Of a DNA stretch of 64,000 bases, positions 30,709 through 39,146 are shown one piece after another. The translations under genes were made by a program, and so were the position numbers. Under the pieces are notes generated by a model. The model saw nothing but the letters and a program-made list of their open reading frames with translations. It did not search any database and was not told the DNA's origin. Each line of letters starts with the position of its first letter. Position 1 is the first letter of the stretch. This DNA comes from Kribbella solani (lineage in GTDB: Bacteria > Actinomycetota > Actinomycetes > Propionibacteriales > Kribbellaceae): assembly GCF_014205295.1 (NCBI RefSeq), contig NZ_JACHNF010000001.1, positions 124,001-188,000 of the forward strand, read 5' to 3'.

Positions 30709-31041
30709 TCAGGAGGTGTCCAGCAGGCCGCGGGCGGCTGCCTCGTCCTGTGGCCAGACGTAGATGGTCCAGCCGTCGTCGGTGCGCGCGGCGGTCGCCT
30801 TGATCCGGAAGGCCGCCAGCCGCGACACCAGCACCCGGGCGTCGTTGTAGCTCGGCACCGTGCGTACGTCGATCAGGAGCCCGAACGAGTCCCGCGCGGC
30901 CGGTGTCGTGTCCACCCGGCGGACCAGTGACCCGCCCTTCGCCTTGGAGAAGGCCCAGCGGCACAACAGCACCATGGAACCGGCCAGCGCGATCGTCACC
31001 ACCGGAAACCAGAAGTACTCGTCCGCAGCCACAGACCCCAT
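30709..31041 (-). CDS. Small membrane protein with one N-terminal helix, unknown
   Basis: The 110-aa protein has a membrane helix near residues 11-28 (FPVVTIALAGSMVLLCRWAF) and a soluble domain of about 75 residues ending in EAAARGLLDTS. That domain looks like a small alpha/beta fold (a DYTRVLVSRLAAFRIKA-like stretch, here NDARVLVSRLAAFRIKA), similar to the DUF2007-type signal transducers, but that is a guess. The upstream DNA 31069-31115 is a GCCCCACC low-complexity run. A GTG three codons downstream is an alternative start. Confidence 0.62.
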   Translation of the reverse strand: MGSVAADEYFWFPVVTIALAGSMVLLCRWAFSKAKGGSLVRRVDTTPAARDSFGLLIDVRTVPSYNDARVLVSRLAAFRIKATAARTDDGWTIYVWPQDEAAARGLLDTS

Positions 31042-31292
31042 TCTCCCGCGAACCCACCACCCCCGCCGCACCGCCGCCCCACCGCCCCACCGCCCCACCG
31101 CCCCACACCGAGCCCACCCGCCCTGCTTCGGCCGCTCGAGCCCTCCTTCGGCCGCTTGAGGTCCGTCGTCACCCGAAGTAAAAGTTCGCGAGGTCTTGGC
31201 AACCTTCCGTGTCTGCAGGGAGTCTTTAGGGACAAGACGCTGCCACGCGGCCGAATCACTCGGGGGCCGCCGGAAGAGCGGAGGGCCCGGAC

Positions 31293-31628
31293 ATGCTCGC
31301 ACCGACCCACAACCAGACCCACCTGCAGTCTGACAACGTGGTACATCTGACCGGCATCCTGGACGTACGCTCAGTGGGCGACGTTCGGCAAACGCTCAAC
31401 CATCTGATCGACACCTCCGACGGGGACGTGATCGTCGACCTGGAGGAGGTCGATGCGGTCGACGCGACCGGCCTCGGCCTCCTGGTCGCGACCCACCGCC
31501 GTACCCAGCTCCTCGGCCGCCAGCTCGTGCTCTGGCACCCGATGCCTTCGGTCGTCCGCATCCTCGCGGTCACCCGTCTGCACCGGGTCCTCAAAGTCGA
31601 GCGCACCCCGCTGCCGATGACCGCCTAG
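31293..31628 (+). CDS. STAS-domain anti-sigma factor antagonist
   Basis: The 111-aa single STAS domain carries the switch helix DAVDATGLGLLVATHRRT near residue 57. The phosphorylated residue of SpoIIAA-like proteins (Ser in DSSG) is Thr here (DATG), which can still be phosphorylated by an anti-sigma kinase. It probably binds an RsbW-like kinase and frees a sigma factor, but no kinase or sigma factor gene is adjacent. It is divergent from the small membrane protein gene. Confidence 0.85.
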   Translation: MLAPTHNQTHLQSDNVVHLTGILDVRSVGDVRQTLNHLIDTSDGDVIVDLEEVDAVDATGLGLLVATHRRTQLLGRQLVLWHPMPSVVRILAVTRLHRVLKVERTPLPMTA

Positions 31629-31725
31629 GGGCGCGTCCTCGGCGGCCTTCGTGTGATCCACGCCCCTGGTGACTCGGGTCACGAGGGGCGGACTCACAAG
31701 GGCACAGAGTCCTACTCTCGGGTAC

Positions 31726-33705
31726 ATGGCCACCGAGAAGGATCGACCGTGGGTAATGCGAACCTACGCGGGTCACTCTTCCGCGGCGGAGTCGAACGCG
31801 CTGTTCCGGCGGAACCTGGCCAAGGGGCAGACCGGACTGTCGGTCGCGTTCGACCTGCCGACCCAGACCGGGTACGACGCGGACCATCCGCTCGCCAAGG
31901 GCGAGGTCGGGAAGGTCGGCGTACCGGTCGCGCACCTGGGTGACGTCCGCGCGCTGTTCGACCAGATCCCGCTGGCGCGGATGAACACGTCGATGACGAT
32001 CAACGCGACCGCGATGTGGCTGCTCGCGCTCTACCAGGTCGCCGCCGAGGAGCAGGGCGCGCGCCCCGACGAGCTGACCGGTACGACGCAGAACGACATC
32101 GTCAAGGAGTACCTGTCCCGCGGCACGTACGCGTTCCCGCCGGAGGCGTCGCTGCGGCTCACCACGGACGTGATCGCGTACACGGTCGCGAACATGCCGA
32201 AGTGGAACCCGATCAACATCTGCAGCTACCACCTCCAGGAGGCGGGCGCGACACCCGTACAGGAGCTGGCGTTCGCGCTGTCGACGGCGATCGCCGTACT
32301 GGACCGGGTGCGCGACGCGGGTCAGGTACCGCCGGAGCGGTTCGGTGAAGTGGTGCAGCGGATCTCCTTCTTCGTGAACGCCGGCGTGCGGTTCATCGAG
32401 GAGACGTGCAAGATGCGCGCGTTCGTACGGCTGTGGGACGAGCTGACGCTGCAGCGGTACGGCGTGACCGACGCGAAAGCACGGCGGCTGCGGTACGGCG
32501 TGCAGGTCAACTCCCTCGGTCTGACCGAGGCGCAGCCGGAGAACAACGTGCAGCGGATCGTACTGGAGATGCTGGGCGTGACGCTGTCCAAGAACGCGCG
32601 CGCCCGGGCCGTACAACTGCCCGCCTGGAACGAGGCGCTCGGGCTGCCGCGGCCGTGGGACCAGCAGTGGTCGCTGCGGATGCAGCAGGTGCTGGCGTAC
32701 GAGTCCGATCTGCTGGAATACGACGACATCTTCGACGGATCGCACGTGATCGAGGCGAAGGTGTCCGCGCTGGTCGACGGGGCGCGCGAGGAGATCGACC
32801 GGGTGCAGGCGATGGGCGGTGCGGTCGCTGCTGTCGAGAGTGGTTATCTCAAGCAGGCGCTGGTCGCGTCGCATGCCGAGCGGCGGCAGCGGATCGAGTC
32901 GGGCGAGCAGGTCGTCGTCGGCGTGAACCGGTTCGAGAACACCGAACCGTCACCGCTGACTGCTGATCTCGATACAGCTATCCAGACCGTCGACCCCGCT
33001 GCCGAGTCCGCTGCACTGGAGGCGTTGCAGGAATGGCATACCAAACGAGATGCCGCCGCCGTTGACGCTGCCCTTGCCAAGTTGCAGGCGATCGCGAAGA
33101 CGGCCGGCAACCTGATGCCCGCGACCCTGGAGTGCGCGCGGGCCGGTGTGACGACGGGGGAGTGGGCGGGCGTACTGCGGGAGATGTACGGCGAGTACCG
33201 CGCGCCGACCGGCGTGTCCGGATCGGTCGGTATCGCCGCGGGTGGCGCTGAGCTCGCGGCTGTCCGCGCGAAGGTGAAGTCGACGTCGGACGAGCTGGGT
33301 GGACGGCTCCGGCTGCTGGTCGGCAAGCCCGGACTCGATGGTCACTCCAACGGTGCCGAGCAGGTCGCGGTACGCGCCCGAGACGTGGGTTTCGAGGTGG
33401 TATACCAAGGCATCCGCCTGACACCGGAGCAGATCGTCGCCGCCGCGGTCGCCGAGGACGTGCATTGCGTCGGGCTGTCGATCCTGTCCGGATCGCACAT
33501 GGAGCTCGTACCGCAGGTGGTCGACGGTCTTCGGACGGCCGGGCTGGAGGACGTACCGGTGGTCGTCGGCGGGATCGTCCCGGACGGCGACGCGAGGAAG
33601 CTGCTCGCCGCCGGCGTGGCCGCGGTATACACACCGAAGGACTACGACCTGACCGGCATGATGTCCGATGTGGTGGACGTGATCCGGCAGGCGAACAAGC
33701 TGTAG
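31726..33705 (+). CDS. meaA: Coenzyme B12-dependent mutase, MeaA / ethylmalonyl-CoA mutase type
   Basis: The 659-aa protein unites a TIM-barrel mutase domain and a C-terminal B12-binding domain. The start RTYAGHSSAAESNALFRRNL and FDLPTQTGYDADHPLA are the MeaA pattern, not the classic methylmalonyl-CoA mutase one (YAGFGTAE, FDMPTLMGYD). The cobalamin ligand motif DGHSNG is at 538-543, with the ligand His540. The family works in the ethylmalonyl-CoA pathway or related branched acyl-CoA metabolism; no crotonyl-CoA carboxylase gene is in the window. The GGTATACC array begins inside its 3' third (variant at 33035, exact at 33399, variant at 33623). Confidence 0.88.
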   Translation: MATEKDRPWVMRTYAGHSSAAESNALFRRNLAKGQTGLSVAFDLPTQTGYDADHPLAKGEVGKVGVPVAHLGDVRALFDQIPLARMNTSMTINATAMWLLALYQVAAEEQGARPDELTGTTQNDIVKEYLSRGTYAFPPEASLRLTTDVIAYTVANMPKWNPINICSYHLQEAGATPVQELAFALSTAIAVLDRVRDAGQVPPERFGEVVQRISFFVNAGVRFIEETCKMRAFVRLWDELTLQRYGVTDAKARRLRYGVQVNSLGLTEAQPENNVQRIVLEMLGVTLSKNARARAVQLPAWNEALGLPRPWDQQWSLRMQQVLAYESDLLEYDDIFDGSHVIEAKVSALVDGAREEIDRVQAMGGAVAAVESGYLKQALVASHAERRQRIESGEQVVVGVNRFENTEPSPLTADLDTAIQTVDPAAESAALEALQEWHTKRDAAAVDAALAKLQAIAKTAGNLMPATLECARAGVTTGEWAGVLREMYGEYRAPTGVSGSVGIAAGGAELAAVRAKVKSTSDELGGRLRLLVGKPGLDGHSNGAEQVAVRARDVGFEVVYQGIRLTPEQIVAAAVAEDVHCVGLSILSGSHMELVPQVVDGLRTAGLEDVPVVVGGIVPDGDARKLLAAGVAAVYTPKDYDLTGMMSDVVDVIRQANKL

Positions 33706-33717
33706 GCCGGGTCGGCG

Positions 33718-33757
33718 CTGTTCCACGGCGCTGTTCCACGGCGCTGATCCACGGGCG
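33718..33757. repeat. Three direct 13-base repeats before the aldo/keto reductase
   Basis: CTGTTCCACGGCG occurs at 33718 and 33731 and, with changes, at 33744. The repeats lie between the meaA stop and the start of the reductase gene. No hairpin is obvious. Confidence 0.55.
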
Positions 33758-33802
33758 TACGTCCCGCGGGCGCCGTTTCCTTCCGCGTGGTAGAAGGGTT
33801 GT

Positions 33803-34621
33803 ATGACTCAGCTGACGCGCACGTTGTCCAATGGCACGGAGCTCCCGCTGTTCGGGTTGGGTGTCTGGCAGGTCGACGACGGGGCCGAGTGCGAGCGTGC
33901 CGTCACCTGGGCGCTCGAGGCCGGATACCGCCTGATCGACACCGCGCAGGCGTACCAGAACGAGGCCAGCGTCGGCCGGGCGATCCGGGACAGTGGTATA
34001 CCACGCGAGGAAATCTTCCTGACCACCAAGTTCTACCCGGGTGGGAAGGACGCGCGGGTCGAGGCGGAGAAGAGCCTCGAGCGGCTCGGCACGCCATACC
34101 TCGACCTGTACCTGATCCACTGGCCGCAGGGCGGACCGACCTGGGCCTGGCCGGGGATGCAGGCGGCGGTCGAGGCCGGCCTGACCAAGGGCATCGGCAT
34201 CTCGAACTTCGGCGCGGACGAGATCCAGGAGCTTTCGAAGGTCGCGGAGATCCAGCCGGCCGTGAACCAGATCCAGTTCAGCCCGTTCGAGTACCGGCGT
34301 GCGCTCGTCGATGCCGGTGAAGCGGCCGGGATCGTCGCGCAGGCGTACAGCCCGCTCGGCACCGGGCGGCACCTCGGCGACCCGGTCGTGGCCAGGATCG
34401 CCGAGGCCACCGGCCACACGCCCGCGCAGGTGCTGATCCGCTGGGCGATGCAGAAGGGCCTTTCGGTGATCCCGAAGTCGACGCATCAGCCGCGGATCCT
34501 GGAGAACTACAACGTCTTCGACTTCGAGCTGGACGCCGCCGCGGTCGCCGATCTCGACGGGCTCGACACCACCGGTGAGACCGCGGACGCGTTGTCGCGC
34601 GGCAACAAGTGGTGGTCCTGA
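33803..34621 (+). CDS. Aldo/keto reductase
   Basis: The 272-aa NADPH-dependent reductase has the four catalytic residues of the family: Asp in LIDTAQAYQNE (about 47), Tyr in the same motif (about 52), Lys in TTKFYPGG (about 77) and His in LIHWPQ (about 110). The cofactor loop IPKST is near residue 230. Length is standard. The substrate is not predictable. One GGTATACC site (33995) falls in frame and encodes Gly-Ile-Pro with the rare codon ATA. Confidence 0.92.
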   Translation: MTQLTRTLSNGTELPLFGLGVWQVDDGAECERAVTWALEAGYRLIDTAQAYQNEASVGRAIRDSGIPREEIFLTTKFYPGGKDARVEAEKSLERLGTPYLDLYLIHWPQGGPTWAWPGMQAAVEAGLTKGIGISNFGADEIQELSKVAEIQPAVNQIQFSPFEYRRALVDAGEAAGIVAQAYSPLGTGRHLGDPVVARIAEATGHTPAQVLIRWAMQKGLSVIPKSTHQPRILENYNVFDFELDAAAVADLDGLDTTGETADALSRGNKWWS

Positions 34622-34622
34622 G

Positions 34623-34967
34623 CTACTCCAGCACCTCGGCCAGAACGGCCGCCTGACTGATCCCGGCCTGTTTGGTTGCGGTGAGCAACGTCAGCGTTCC
34701 GTTCGTCAGTTTCTTCAGCCGGGCAAGGGCTTCAGCACGTTCTGGTTGCTGGAGCTCTTCCCGGTACCGGCGAGCGAACTCGTCGTACCGAGCAGGATCG
34801 TGTCCGTACCACTCGCGCAACTCGTTGGATGGGGCAACTTCTTTGCACCACTCGTCCAGCTGGGCGTGCTGCTTGCTGACTCCGCGCGGCCAGAGCCGGT
34901 CGACCAGTACGCGCTTGCCGTCGGTGTCCTCGACGGCGTCGTAGATCCGCCGCACTCGCACCGTCAT
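34623..34967 (-). CDS. DUF488 family protein
   Basis: The 114-aa protein has the family core: RIYDAVEDTDGKRVLVDRLWPRGV at the N-terminus, LREWYGHDP in the middle and LTLLTATKQ near the end. Family function is unknown. AGGAGGTGACCTG gives a strong ribosome site before ATG 34967. It ends one base after the aldo/keto reductase stop on the other strand, so the two genes are convergent and touching. Confidence 0.88.
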   Translation of the reverse strand: MTVRVRRIYDAVEDTDGKRVLVDRLWPRGVSKQHAQLDEWCKEVAPSNELREWYGHDPARYDEFARRYREELQQPERAEALARLKKLTNGTLTLLTATKQAGISQAAVLAEVLE

Positions 34968-34986
34968 CAGGTCACCTCCTGGCCTT

Positions 34987-36255
34987 CTACGGTAGCGGCT
35001 CCTGGTTTTCGCGGGCTTCGTGGCCGCCGTAGCGGAGGAGTTGCGGGGTCCAGAGGGCCAGGAGGGCGAGCAGGACGACGAGTAGGAGTCCGCTGACGAA
35101 CGTGGTGATGCTGACCCCGTAGTGCTCGGCGAAGGCGCCCAGCGCGAGGGATGCCAGCGGCATGATGCCGATCGCGAGTTCCTGGACACCGAGGGCGCGG
35201 CCGTGCAGCGACTCGTTCGTGGTCATCAGCAGCAGCGTGGTTTGCAGGACACCGAACGCGGCGCTCATCACGCCGATCGCGGTCATCAACACGAACGACG
35301 CGACCGGGCTGTACGACAGCCCGAAGGCGGCCCAGAGCATTCCCCAGATCGCGGTGCCGACGACGAACATGCCGCCCTTGAACCGGAAGTCGCCGAGCCA
35401 CGCGATCACCAGCGAGCCGGTCAAGCCGCCGACGCCGGTGCAGGTGAGCAACCAGCCAAGCCCGGCGGCGTCGAGGCCGAGCGACTCCTTGGCGAACACC
35501 GGCATGAACGACTGCGCGATCGGCCAGATCAACGTGTTCGCCGCCAGAGTGACCAACAGAACCGTCGACGCCAAGCGATTCCGCGCGATCTCACGCAGCC
35601 CGCTCGTCACCATCCGGACCGCCGATCCGGTGTGCCCGCCGACGACCCGCCCGTACTGACGCAGGGGCAGCAGCGTGACGAGCGAAATGGCATACCAAAA
35701 TGTGGAGACCCACAACGCGGCCGGCGCGCCGAGCCCGCTGATCATCAGACCGCCGAGCGCGGGACCGATCACCTGCGTCATGTTCAGCGCCATCGAGTTC
35801 AGTGCGTTGGCGTTGCTGATGTTCTGCCGGCCGACCAGATCCATCACCAGCGAGGCGCGCGCCGGTTGCGACGGCGATTGCGCCAGCCCGATCGCGAGAC
35901 CGCCGACGACGAGCACCCAGTACGAGGCCCGGCCGAGCGACGCCAGCGTCGCGACGGCACTGACCGCCACCAACGCCCACGAGGCCGCGATGATCAGCAG
36001 CCGAACCCGGTTGTGCCGGTCGGCGTACGCGCCCGCGAACGGTCCCAGCAGCAGCGGAGCAAGTCGTACCGCGGTGAACACGGCGACCAGGAAGTCGGAG
36101 TGCGTCGTCTCGTACGCCAGCCAGCCGAGTACCAGCGTCTGCGTCCAGACCCCGCCGAAGAAGAACAGATTCGACAACCAGAACAGGCGAAATGCCCGGT
36201 TGTCGCGCAACGAGCCCAGTGTCCTCCCGACGACCGTGGCAGTCCCGGTACTCAC
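34987..36255 (-). CDS. MFS transporter (antiporter-like)
   Basis: The 422-aa protein has about twelve membrane helices. After helix 2 it has the MFS loop GAYADRHNRVRLLI, the counterpart of GxxxDRxGRR. It resembles the enterobactin/macrolide efflux-like MFS group of actinobacteria. The start is GTG 36255, overlapping the TGA of the amidohydrolase gene by four bases, so the two form an operon and may share a substrate. A GGCATACC variant (35689-35696) lies inside the gene. Confidence 0.87.
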   Translation of the reverse strand: MSTGTATVVGRTLGSLRDNRAFRLFWLSNLFFFGGVWTQTLVLGWLAYETTHSDFLVAVFTAVRLAPLLLGPFAGAYADRHNRVRLLIIAASWALVAVSAVATLASLGRASYWVLVVGGLAIGLAQSPSQPARASLVMDLVGRQNISNANALNSMALNMTQVIGPALGGLMISGLGAPAALWVSTFWYAISLVTLLPLRQYGRVVGGHTGSAVRMVTSGLREIARNRLASTVLLVTLAANTLIWPIAQSFMPVFAKESLGLDAAGLGWLLTCTGVGGLTGSLVIAWLGDFRFKGGMFVVGTAIWGMLWAAFGLSYSPVASFVLMTAIGVMSAAFGVLQTTLLLMTTNESLHGRALGVQELAIGIMPLASLALGAFAEHYGVSITTFVSGLLLVVLLALLALWTPQLLRYGGHEARENQEPLP

Positions 36256-37445
36256 ACCTGGAGTACGCCGTCGCGCAAGACGACCTGTCCGCCGGCGATG
36301 ACGAATTCACGTCGCGGCGCGCGCACCAGCACGTCCGGGACGTTCTCCGCGTCGATCAGCACGATGTCGGCGCGGGCACCCGGCGTCAGGCCGTGCACCT
36401 CGCGGTGTACGAACGGCGCGGCGGCCGTGGTCGCGAGCTCGATCGCGTACGTGAGGTCGGCGTCGTCGCGCAGACCGTGCAGCCGGGCGAAACCGCGGGC
36501 GATCTGGAGGAGATCACCGTCACCGTACGGGGACCAGAGATCGCGGATGCCGTCCGTACCGAGTCCGATCGCGACCCCGGCGGTCCGCATCTCGCGCCAG
36601 GGCAGCGGTGCCGAGTTGACCGGCGCGACCGTCGTCCAGGAAACTCCGGCCTCACCCAATTGGTATACCATTTCCGACCGCCGCTGCGGCGACAGCTCAC
36701 CGAGCGCGAACCCGTGCGAGACGTTCACCCGCCCGGACAGCCCGCCGGCCACCGTGCGCTCGGCGATCAGCTCGTACTGGAACCCGCCGAGGTCACCGCG
36801 GTCGTGCAGATGGATGTCGATCCCGACGTTCCGCCGCACCGCGATCTCGAACAGCGCGTCCAGCTGCCCGACCGGGTCCCGGTCGATCGACGCCGGATCG
36901 AGGCCACCGATACTCGTCGCCCCTTCGGCCGCGGCCTGATCGAGCAGTTCCAGTACACCCGGCCGCCGGAGTACGCCATCCTGCGGGAACGCGACGATCT
37001 CCACTTCGACCGCACCGTTCAGAGCGGCGGCAGCCTCGTGCACGTTGGCGATTCCGCGCAGTCCGACACCGAGATCGACGTCCACATGCGTACGCGTCGC
37101 GGTCGTCCCGTGCCGCAGGAACTCGCGAAGCACTGCCTTCGTACCGTCCACGCTCGGGATCCCGTACTTGTCCCGCTCGGCCCGCTCATGCGCGATCCGC
37201 CCCTGGGTCGTCGGCTCACCGCCGTACGAAACCCACGGCTGCCCCCACCAGCTCTTGTCCACATGCGCATGCGCGTTGATGAACCCCGGCAAGGCGAGCA
37301 ACCCACGCCCGTCGACCCGCTCCACCTCCGGCGGCACGACAGCACTCCCCGCTGCCGCCACGTCGGTGATCACCCCATCCACAACCACCAGATCAACCAA
37401 CGCCCCACCCGAACCCCGAACCCCACCAACCACCAAGCTACGCAT
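36252..37445 (-). CDS. Amidohydrolase, cytosine deaminase-like
   Basis: The 397-aa metal-dependent hydrolase has the first metal motif HAHVDKSWWGQPW near residue 62, a second His pair in DIHLHDRGD, a third His in VNVSHGFALG, and the final Asp in IGLGTDGIRD near residue 297. These match the CodA-like branch that deaminates cyclic amidines or hydrolyses N-alkyl groups. The substrate is unknown. ATG 37445 is preceded at a few bases by the operator-like TTTGGTATACCATT. It is coupled to the MFS gene downstream. Confidence 0.85.
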   Translation of the reverse strand: MRSLVVGGVRGSGGALVDLVVVDGVITDVAAAGSAVVPPEVERVDGRGLLALPGFINAHAHVDKSWWGQPWVSYGGEPTTQGRIAHERAERDKYGIPSVDGTKAVLREFLRHGTTATRTHVDVDLGVGLRGIANVHEAAAALNGAVEVEIVAFPQDGVLRRPGVLELLDQAAAEGATSIGGLDPASIDRDPVGQLDALFEIAVRRNVGIDIHLHDRGDLGGFQYELIAERTVAGGLSGRVNVSHGFALGELSPQRRSEMVYQLGEAGVSWTTVAPVNSAPLPWREMRTAGVAIGLGTDGIRDLWSPYGDGDLLQIARGFARLHGLRDDADLTYAIELATTAAAPFVHREVHGLTPGARADIVLIDAENVPDVLVRAPRREFVIAGGQVVLRDGVLQV

Positions 37446-37454
37446 ACCCACAAT

Positions 37455-37462
37455 GGTATACC
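37455..37462. promoter_or_regulatory. GGTATACC operator-like site at the amidohydrolase start
   Basis: Read on the minus strand the site is TTTGGTATACCATTG and ends about 9 bases before ATG 37445, so a bound protein would block the ribosome site or the promoter. The neighbouring GntR gene has the same element at its own start (38387), which makes that regulator the best candidate ligand. A further copy is at 37499-37506. Confidence 0.6.
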
Positions 37463-37507
37463 AAACCTGACCAAAGCCCACCCCTCAGGCGCAAATCCGG
37501 TATACCG

Positions 37508-37649
37508 CCACCGCCACGCGCCAAGGCCACCCGCCAAGGCCACGCGCCACCGCCACTCGCCAAGGCCACGCGCCACTGCCACGCGCCAAGGCCACGCGCC
37601 ACCACCGCCCGCCAAGGGCACCCGTCATGGGCACCCGCCTCAGCCGATT
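37508..37649. repeat. Degenerate CCAAGGCCACGCGCCA repeat, non-coding
   Basis: The units CCAAGGCCACGCGCCAC and close variants follow one another about eight times in the gap between two minus-strand genes. The composition is C- and A-rich on the plus strand. I see no reading frame with gene character in it. It may have grown by slippage. Confidence 0.7.
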
Positions 37650-37681
37650 GCCACCCTGACCGCCGCCCCGTTGGCCCCCAC

Positions 37682-37712
37682 CCTCAACCGTCGGCTCCGC
37701 CGACGGTTGAGG
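37682..37712 (-). terminator. Perfect 14-bp stem-loop after the GntR gene
   Basis: CCTCAACCGTCGGC (37682-37695) and its exact complement (37699-37712) enclose a 3-base loop TCC. It begins about 20 bases beyond the stop of the GntR gene in the direction of its transcription, the expected place for an intrinsic terminator. Confidence 0.8.
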
Positions 37713-37732
37713 TGATGTGTCGAGTGGGGCTG

Positions 37733-38371
37733 TCAGGGCATCCCGCGGCTGTCGCGGAACAGTGACTGGGACTGCGCGAGATGTTCACTGGCCATACGTT
37801 CGGCCAGATCAGCATCCCGGTTTGCGATCGCCGCGTAGAGCTCCATATGCTGCTCCGCGACCGCCTTCAGATCGTCGTGCTGAGTGAGCAACCACCGCAT
37901 CCTGCTCCGCAGCGGCCGTTCGATCTCGATCAGCAGCTCGTTCGACGCAAGCTCGGTGACGATCTCGTGAAAGTCCGCCGCCTTCCGCCGCGCCACCACC
38001 GCATCCCCGGTCCGCGCCGCCGCCAGCTGGCCATCGAGCGTACGCCGCAACCGATCAAGCCCCTCCCGCGTACGCCGCTCAGCAGCCAACCGAAAGGTCA
38101 ACGGCTCGAACGCCGCACGCACTTCGGTAAGATCGGCAATGTCGGAGTCGGTAAAGGTCCGGACCACGGCCCACGACCGCGGCCGCAGCGTGATCAGCCC
38201 TTCGGCAACGAGTACCTTGAGGGCTTCCCGGACCGGCACCCGGCTGACCTCCAGCCCCGCCGCGAGCTCCCGCTCGACCAACCGCTCCCCGGGCCGCCGC
38301 ACCCCGTCGAGAATCTCGTCCCGCAACCGCCGCGCCACCCGCTCGGCCTCAGACTCCCGCACGTCACTCAT
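37733..38371 (-). CDS. GntR-family regulator, FCD (FadR) subfamily
   Basis: The 212-aa protein has an N-terminal winged helix (RLRDEILDGVRRPGERLVERELAAGL, with EVSRVPVREALKVL as recognition region, residues 16-54). The all-helical FCD effector domain follows from about residue 75, with the metal ligand pattern DFHEIV near 133 and QHMELYAAI near 174. ATG 38371 is preceded by TTTGGTATACCAAC 12 bases upstream, fitting autoregulation. It probably controls the amidohydrolase-MFS operon, whose start carries the same palindrome. Confidence 0.9.
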   Translation of the reverse strand: MSDVRESEAERVARRLRDEILDGVRRPGERLVERELAAGLEVSRVPVREALKVLVAEGLITLRPRSWAVVRTFTDSDIADLTEVRAAFEPLTFRLAAERRTREGLDRLRRTLDGQLAAARTGDAVVARRKAADFHEIVTELASNELLIEIERPLRSRMRWLLTQHDDLKAVAEQHMELYAAIANRDADLAERMASEHLAQSQSLFRDSRGMP

Positions 38372-38383
38372 CCACGCTCCAGG

Positions 38384-38397
38384 TTTGGTATACCAAC
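38384..38397. promoter_or_regulatory. TTTGGTATACCAAC operator-like site of the GntR gene
   Basis: This is the most complete copy of the TTTGGTATACCAAA pattern in an intergenic place, 12 bases before the GntR start. The shape (TGGT-N2-ACCA) is that expected for FCD-type GntR proteins and resembles the UxuR/ExuR consensus as I remember it. Confidence 0.65.
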
Positions 38398-38495
38398 CAT
38401 CCCAAGCATGCCGCACCACCCCCAGCACCCCAAACCCGTTGTCCACAGGCCCAACCAACCTGTTCTGCCTTCGGGCGCTGAGCGGTTCTGGCGGG

Positions 38496-39146
38496 TCAGG
38501 GTTCCAGCAGGCCGGCCCGGATGGCGTACCGGGTGAGATCGAGACGATCCCGGAGCCCGAGTTTCTGAAGAATGTTGGATCGGTGCCGCTCGACTGTTTT
38601 GATGCTGATGGTGAGCAGCCCGGCGATCTCCTTCGAAGAGTTGCCCTCAGCAACCAGCTTGAGGATCTCCTCCTCGCGCACGGTGAGAATCTGCTGCGGC
38701 AGGTCGGCGCCCTGCCGGACGCGCTCAAGGTAGCTGCGGACGAGCCGCTTCATCGCGCCCGGGTACAGGAACGGTTCGCCCCGCATCGTCGCCCGGCACG
38801 CTTCGACCAGGTCGCGGTCGAGCACCGACTTCAGTACGTACCCGGAAGCCCCTGCCTTCAACGCCTGGAAGAAGTACTGCTCGTTGTCGTACATGGTCAG
38901 CATCAGCACCCGTACGTCCGGCTTCACGACCGACAGCTCGCGCGCCGCCTGCAATCCGGTCATCCGCGGCATCGCGATGTCGAGAATCGCCAGATCCACC
39001 TCCTGGCTCCGGCACAACGCGACCGCCTCACTACCGTCATCCGCCTCCGCGACCACCTCGAGATCCGGCTCACCATCAAGAATCAGCCGCACCCCACGCC
39101 GTACCAACGCATGATCATCCGCCAGCAAAATCCGAGTCACCCGCAT
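38496..39146 (-). CDS. NarL/LuxR-type response regulator
   Basis: The 216-aa protein has a receiver domain with acidic pocket ADDH, phosphoacceptor Asp in LAILDIAMP (about residue 56), Thr in LMLTMYD and Lys in YVLKSV. The LuxR helix-turn-helix follows (LTVREEEILKLVAEGNSSKEI and later KTVERHRSNILQKLGLRDR). Its ATG lies 10 bases inside the histidine kinase gene, so the pair is translationally coupled. Target genes are not evident. Confidence 0.93.
   Translation of the reverse strand: MRVTRILLADDHALVRRGVRLILDGEPDLEVVAEADDGSEAVALCRSQEVDLAILDIAMPRMTGLQAARELSVVKPDVRVLMLTMYDNEQYFFQALKAGASGYVLKSVLDRDLVEACRATMRGEPFLYPGAMKRLVRSYLERVRQGADLPQQILTVREEEILKLVAEGNSSKEIAGLLTISIKTVERHRSNILQKLGLRDRLDLTRYAIRAGLLEP

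Noticed and set aside
37508..37649. Possible CRISPR array in the CCAAGGCCACGCGCCA repeats
   Set aside because: There are no spacers of constant length between repeats, units are degenerate and no cas genes are near; it is a simple low-complexity tract.
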